In this document: in pieces, positions 14,529-18,280 of the stretch
Numbering within the stretch: the first letter of the stretch is position 1
Layout: every line of letters begins with the position of its first letter
Source: Desulfofustis sp.
GTDB taxonomy: Bacteria > Desulfobacterota > Desulfobulbia > Desulfobulbales > Desulfocapsaceae
NCBI GenBank assembly: GCA_030145365.1
Contig: JAQYVS010000207.1
Coordinates: 1 to 18,280, forward strand
DNA length: 18,280 nucleotides
Direction of reading: 5' to 3'
Notes under the pieces: generated by a model
The model's input: only the letters and a program-made list of their open reading frames with translations
The model's database searches: none
What the model was told of the DNA's origin: nothing
Translations under genes and position numbers: made by a program

Positions 14529-16381
14529 AACGAATCGAAAGAGTAAACGATTTTGTTGTCCGCTTCGCTAACGTCAACGGTTCCGGATCAGCGAGTGCCA
14601 ACAATCTATTTGCCAAAGTCGTCTACCGTCTTGGTGTTCCGGTCAGCCCGAAAAACGTCTTCCCTTCAAATATCCAGGGATTACCAACCTGGTATGAAGT
14701 ACGAATAAGCGAGCAGGGCTATCTTGGCAGAAGGGGTGGAGCCGACTTTATTATTGCGGTCAACGGTCAGACCCTGAAAGACGATTACGAAATGGTCCAG
14801 CCGGGCGGCTATTTTTTATACGATTCAACCAGGGAGCTGCCGAAGCACTTCAGCCGCGAAGATATTAGTGTAATTGGAATACCGCTGACTCAGCTCTGTA
14901 ACGACGAGTTCCAGGACAACCGGATGCGGCAGCTGATGAAAAATATCATCTACATTGGCTCCCTTGCCTATCTTTTCGGCATCGGCATGGGGCCGGTTTC
15001 CGAATCGATAAAAAAACAGTTCGCCAAAAAACCCAAACTGGCCGAGCCGAATATCAGGGCACTGGAACTGGGCTTTGATTACGCGCAGAAACATCATAAG
15101 GATAGCTGCAGATTATCTATTAAACCGTCAACAGCAGTGGCCGATCGCATCCTCATCGATGGTAACAGTGGTGCCGCGCTTGGAGCATTATTTGGCGGAG
15201 CCACCGTGGCCGGATGGTACCCGATTACGCCATCAACCTCGGTTATCGAGGCTTTTGAACGCTATGCAATGCGCTATCGCATTGACCCTGAGAGCGGTAA
15301 GAAGAATTTCGCCACAGTTCAGGCAGAAGACGAGCTGGCGGCTATCGGTATCGCCATAGGCGCCGGCTGGAACGGCGCCCGGTCATTTACTGCCACTTCG
15401 GGTCCAGGTATCTCTCTGATGAGTGAGTTTTTAGGGCTTGCCTACTTTACTGAAATACCCGTCGTTTTGATCAATGTTCAGCGCAGCGGTCCAAGTACCG
15501 GGATGCCCACCAGAACACAGCAGTCAGATCTGCTATCCTGCGCCTACGCCTCGCACGGAGACACCAGAAATGTCCTGCTTTTTCCTTCTGACCCTCACGA
15601 GTGCTTTGAAATGACCGCCGACGCCTTTGATCTGGCGGAACGACTACAAACACCGATCATCATCATGAGTGATCTCGACCTGGGTATGAACGATCATTTG
15701 TGCAAACCCTTCAAATGGGATGATGAGCGAAGCTATGACCGGGGTAAAGTCCTCAGTGGTGAGGATCTTGATACAATCAAACAGAAATGGGGACGCTATC
15801 TTGATATCGACAAAGATGGTATCTGCTACCGCACCCTTCCCGGTGCCCATCCGGAAAAAGGCGCCTACACAACACGCGGCACCTCGCATAATGAATACGC
15901 CGCCTATACCGAAGGAAGCGCCGCCTATGAACGAAGCATGAATCGACTGCTGATAAAATGGGAAACAGCTCGAAATATGGTTCCCATGCCCGATATTGTC
16001 ATACGGGATGAAGAAAGGAAGCTGGGAGCATTATTTTTTGGCTCGACAGCGGCAGCCGCAGACGAGGCCCTGGAGAAACTCGAAGAAAACGGAATCCTTA
16101 TCAACAGTATGCGTATCAAGGCCTTTCCATTCCAAGCGGAAGTTTTTGATTTCATTGCAAAACACGATATTGTTTTTACCATTGAACAGAATCGGGATTC
16201 GCAGATGCAGATCCTGCTGGCAGGTGAATGCCAGGTAGCTCCGGGAACACTGATCCCGGTAACCAATTTCAACGGCTTGGCTATTACCGCCAGAATGATT
16301 ACCAATCAGGTCCACACCACACTGCTTTCCCGCGGGAAAACATTTATGAAGCCCGCAGCTGCTCAGGAGGTCACACCATGA
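14525..16381 (+). CDS. korA: 2-oxoacid:acceptor oxidoreductase, fused gamma-alpha subunit (KorA type)
   Basis: With KorB it oxidatively decarboxylates a 2-oxoacid to the acyl-CoA and passes electrons to ferredoxin, in the cytoplasm. The 618 residues comprise a gamma domain (about 1-190, opening with VVRFANVNGSGSAS and including RRGGADF) fused to an alpha domain. The alpha part begins at about 208 (ILIDGNSGAALG), with WYPITPSTS at 231-239, FATVQAEDELAA, TATSGPGISLMSE and the substrate-loop segment QRSGPSTGMPTRTQQ. This fused architecture and size match KorA of 2-oxoglutarate enzymes better than four-subunit pyruvate enzymes. Substrate choice is nonetheless an inference: ilvD lies next door, so a branched-chain 2-oxoacid cannot be excluded. 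AGGTGA precedes the ATG. Its start and its end both overlap the neighbours by four bases, indicating translational coupling. Confidence 0.88.
   Translation: MKRIERVNDFVVRFANVNGSGSASANNLFAKVVYRLGVPVSPKNVFPSNIQGLPTWYEVRISEQGYLGRRGGADFIIAVNGQTLKDDYEMVQPGGYFLYDSTRELPKHFSREDISVIGIPLTQLCNDEFQDNRMRQLMKNIIYIGSLAYLFGIGMGPVSESIKKQFAKKPKLAEPNIRALELGFDYAQKHHKDSCRLSIKPSTAVADRILIDGNSGAALGALFGGATVAGWYPITPSTSVIEAFERYAMRYRIDPESGKKNFATVQAEDELAAIGIAIGAGWNGARSFTATSGPGISLMSEFLGLAYFTEIPVVLINVQRSGPSTGMPTRTQQSDLLSCAYASHGDTRNVLLFPSDPHECFEMTADAFDLAERLQTPIIIMSDLDLGMNDHLCKPFKWDDERSYDRGKVLSGEDLDTIKQKWGRYLDIDKDGICYRTLPGAHPEKGAYTTRGTSHNEYAAYTEGSAAYERSMNRLLIKWETARNMVPMPDIVIRDEERKLGALFFGSTAAAADEALEKLEENGILINSMRIKAFPFQAEVFDFIAKHDIVFTIEQNRDSQMQILLAGECQVAPGTLIPVTNFNGLAITARMITNQVHTTLLSRGKTFMKPAAAQEVTP
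16365..16371 (+). promoter_or_regulatory. Ribosome binding site that sets the korB start
   Basis: A perfect AGGAGGT inside the end of korA lies six bases before the ATG at 16378. It excludes the longer frame that starts inside korA at 16228. Confidence 0.85.
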
Positions 16382-17430
16382 GTTATAACAGACCCACGTT
16401 CAGACACCCGGAATCCCAGAAGAATAAGCTGGGCTATTCCCGGAAGGCATACGAAGGTGCCATCTCAACCTTATGTGCAGGCTGCGGACACGATTCCATC
16501 GTCAGCTCAATCATCACCTCTTTTTTCGAGATGTCGATTGAGCCGCACCGGGTCGTTAAACTTTCAGGTATCGGCTGTTCCTCCAAAACTCCTGCCTACT
16601 TTCTGGGTCGCTCCCACGGATTCAACTCTGTGCATGGCCGCATGCCCTCGGTTGCCACTGGGGCCAATATGGCAAACAAAGATCTGATCTATCTCGGTGT
16701 ATCGGGTGACGGTGATACCGCATCAATCGGGATGGGACAGTTCACCCATGTGGTGAGGCGTAACCTCAATATGATTTATATCGTCATGAACAACGGTTGT
16801 TACGGGCTCACCAAAGGACAGGATTCCGCTACCGCCGACAAGGGTTCAAGAAGCAGAAAAGGTGCTCCGGTATCCTTTGAGTCCATCGATTTATGCGAAT
16901 TGGCCATTCAGCTCGGAGCGGGTTTTGTCGCCCGAAGCTTTTCTGGAGATAAAAAACAGCTCCTTCCAATGATTAAAGCGGCAATCAGCCATAAAGGGCT
17001 GGCCTTTATTGATGTGATTTCACCGTGCGTTACCTTTAACAACGCCCCCACATCGACTAAGAGCTACTCATGGGTCCGGGAGCACATGGAAGTCACTTCC
17101 ACGTTCGATTTTATTCCGTTGATGCAGGAAATAACTACCGAGTATGATCACGGCACCAATATTCCAGTTACCCTGCATGACGGCTCCATTATAAATTTAT
17201 ACAAACGTGAAGATAAAGAAGTGATCACCAACAAAAAAGATGCCATCGCCTCCCTTGAAGAAGCGAAAAGCTTTGAGCAAATTCTCACCGGAATTTTGTA
17301 CCTGAATCCTAAAAGCGAAGATCTCCACGAAATAAACAATACCACGGATACACCACTCAACACCCTGACAGAGAAGGAGTTGTGTCCCGGCAATGAAATG
17401 CTGCAGGCCCTTAACGAAAGCTTGCGCTGA
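16378..17430 (+). CDS. korB: 2-oxoacid:acceptor oxidoreductase beta subunit (KorB type)
   Basis: This is the thiamine-diphosphate and [4Fe-4S]-bearing subunit of the enzyme encoded with korA. In 350 residues it shows TLCAGCGH (C33, C36), GIGCSS (C67) and ISPC (C217), the four likely cluster ligands. The thiamine-diphosphate/Mg motif is present as GVSGDGDTASIG (GDGD at 110-113) ending in MNNGCYGLTKGQ. The C-terminal part (about 225-350) adds the tail seen in KorB-type beta subunits. The start follows a perfect AGGAGGT and overlaps the korA stop codon as ATGA. No separate delta-type ferredoxin subunit gene is present; the Fe-S domains of the upstream GltD-like protein may fill that role. Confidence 0.92.
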   Translation: MSYNRPTFRHPESQKNKLGYSRKAYEGAISTLCAGCGHDSIVSSIITSFFEMSIEPHRVVKLSGIGCSSKTPAYFLGRSHGFNSVHGRMPSVATGANMANKDLIYLGVSGDGDTASIGMGQFTHVVRRNLNMIYIVMNNGCYGLTKGQDSATADKGSRSRKGAPVSFESIDLCELAIQLGAGFVARSFSGDKKQLLPMIKAAISHKGLAFIDVISPCVTFNNAPTSTKSYSWVREHMEVTSTFDFIPLMQEITTEYDHGTNIPVTLHDGSIINLYKREDKEVITNKKDAIASLEEAKSFEQILTGILYLNPKSEDLHEINNTTDTPLNTLTEKELCPGNEMLQALNESLR

Positions 17431-17503
17431 ACAGACAGAAAGGATAGCGTTTTGTTCCGAGGCGGTTGATATTGACTCTGATTACCGCTCTGCTCCCTCA
17501 ACC

Positions 17504-18280
17504 TTGAAAGCAAATACAATTAAATACATTAAACCACTAAAAAGTATCATTGCTTCCAGCTTTCTGCTCTTGATCCTTATCTGGGGCGGACCTTCAACCG
17601 CCGGCGAATCTTCCATTATCGACTCTCCGCTGGAAATCACTCAGGCAGCTTTTCGCCAGGTCAGCTGCATGGATGAAAACAGGTATCGTTTTCATAAAGA
17701 TACGATTCGGGCGCTTTCCTACACAAAAATGAGGGCCTTACGGGCATTCTGCTCCCTGGATATATACGCCGACGATGCGATTGCTGTGCTTGAAAAACTG
17801 GTGTTTTATCAGATCACCTTCGATCAAGTCCGCTCTTTTGAAGCCTTTGCCAAACTTGATGGTATCACGGCAGCCACGAGCTGGCAGCTGCTCGATTTAA
17901 CCGGTGACCTTGAGTTTACGACAATGCAGACCATCTCGGCAATCGCCAATGTGGAGGGACTCGACGTCGATACGGTGATTGACTTTGTCCAACGGATAAA
18001 AAAGCTTGATGATACCGGAAACTGGGCCGTCAAGGCCCTGTTTTCCATTCAGGACATCAATCGCCAAACCGCACGTGCTGGACTTGAGCTCATCGAAACA
18101 ATGGAGTCCGGACAGCAGTTGAGCGTTGAACAGAGCTGCCTGATACCAGGTATGGACAATCGGACGATTCTTAAGGTACTTCCACTCATCAGCTCTCTGT
18201 CTCAGCAGAATGCGATGAACAGCAAGGGCTTGTTCAGCCTTGAAACAACCACGCCGGAACAGGCTCTGGACTGGCTTCGA
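17504..18280 (+). CDS. Exported helix-rich protein of unknown function, partial (runs off the window)
   Basis: An open frame with no stop runs from at least 17432 through the window end; 259 codons are visible from the proposed TTG start at 17504. That start puts Lys-rich residues and a hydrophobic run (IIASSFLLLILIWG) at the N-terminus, followed by STA-GES, a plausible signal-peptidase I site, so export is likely. No ATG or GTG precedes the signal peptide in frame, and no good ribosome site is seen; AAAGGA upstream leads to an out-of-frame TTG. The mature part is predicted to be almost all short amphipathic helices, with units of about 45 residues such as those around SFEAFAKLDGI and FTTMQTISAIANVEGL. 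I recognise no family. It lies 73 bp after korB on the same strand, with no terminator between them. Confidence 0.65.
   Translation, partial: MKANTIKYIKPLKSIIASSFLLLILIWGGPSTAGESSIIDSPLEITQAAFRQVSCMDENRYRFHKDTIRALSYTKMRALRAFCSLDIYADDAIAVLEKLVFYQITFDQVRSFEAFAKLDGITAATSWQLLDLTGDLEFTTMQTISAIANVEGLDVDTVIDFVQRIKKLDDTGNWAVKALFSIQDINRQTARAGLELIETMESGQQLSVEQSCLIPGMDNRTILKVLPLISSLSQQNAMNSKGLFSLETTTPEQALDWLR

Noticed and set aside
16228..16377. Fifty-residue N-terminal extension of KorB
   Set aside because: It lies inside korA in another frame; a perfect AGGAGGT and the ATGA overlap fix the start at 16378.
17824..18048. A 74-codon open frame on the minus strand near the window end
   Set aside because: It is antisense to the exported-protein reading frame, which has the better signal peptide and protein-like composition.
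1..18280. Mobile elements, CRISPR arrays, tRNA genes, riboswitches or a defence system
   Set aside because: I looked for terminal repeats, transposase or integrase motifs, regularly spaced repeats and cloverleaf-like sequences by eye on both strands and saw none.

Overview
The window reads as a stretch of bacterial chromosome carrying mostly core genes. I see no insertion sequence, prophage, CRISPR array, tRNA or rRNA. The following together suggest an anaerobic Gram-negative of the Desulfobacterota (Desulfobulbales-like): a ferredoxin/NAD(P)H-linked 2-oxoacid oxidoreductase cluster, an oxygen-sensitive type IlvD, six-domain S1 followed by an IHF-type gene, a PilT-like ATPase and an exported rhodanese. 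That taxonomic placement is inferred from gene content only.

Layout. (1) 51-4945, minus strand: a guaB-guaA purine (GMP) unit with its own candidate promoter. It is followed closely by a NYN-nuclease gene whose C-terminus looks like a cold-shock domain, then an MscS mechanosensitive channel, and ends at a strong hairpin terminator. (2) 5031-7902: a YciO/TsaC-family gene on the plus strand converges on, and overlaps by 17 bp, an IHF-beta/HU-type gene. That gene lies downstream of rpsA (ribosomal protein S1), which has a near-consensus promoter and a structured leader; a hairpin terminator separates the two minus-strand genes. (3) 7995-10476, minus strand: an exported rhodanese, a zinc-ribbon/degenerate-receiver protein of unknown function, and a PilT/PilU-type ATPase directly upstream of the latter. 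(4) 10623-12458, plus strand: ilvD, divergent from the PilT-like gene and followed by a long perfect hairpin. (5) 12616-17430, plus strand: an AT-rich control region with a thrice-repeated octamer and a candidate promoter. It precedes a translationally coupled three-gene unit: a GltD-like FAD/NADPH/Fe-S protein, a fused gamma-alpha KorA and a KorB. (6) 17504 to the window end: the start of an unrecognised exported, helix-rich protein, cut by the window edge.

How the genes work together. guaB and guaA convert IMP to XMP to GMP. The three Kor-type proteins most likely form one complex coupling a 2-oxoacid (probably 2-oxoglutarate) to ferredoxin and NAD(P)H. The PilT-like ATPase and the zinc-ribbon protein, 33 bp apart, may act together in type IV pilus control. 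Nothing here is a demonstrably new system. The least explained pieces are the NYN plus cold-shock-like fusion, the zinc-ribbon/pseudo-receiver protein, the exported C-terminal partial protein, and the repeat-bearing control region ahead of the Kor unit.
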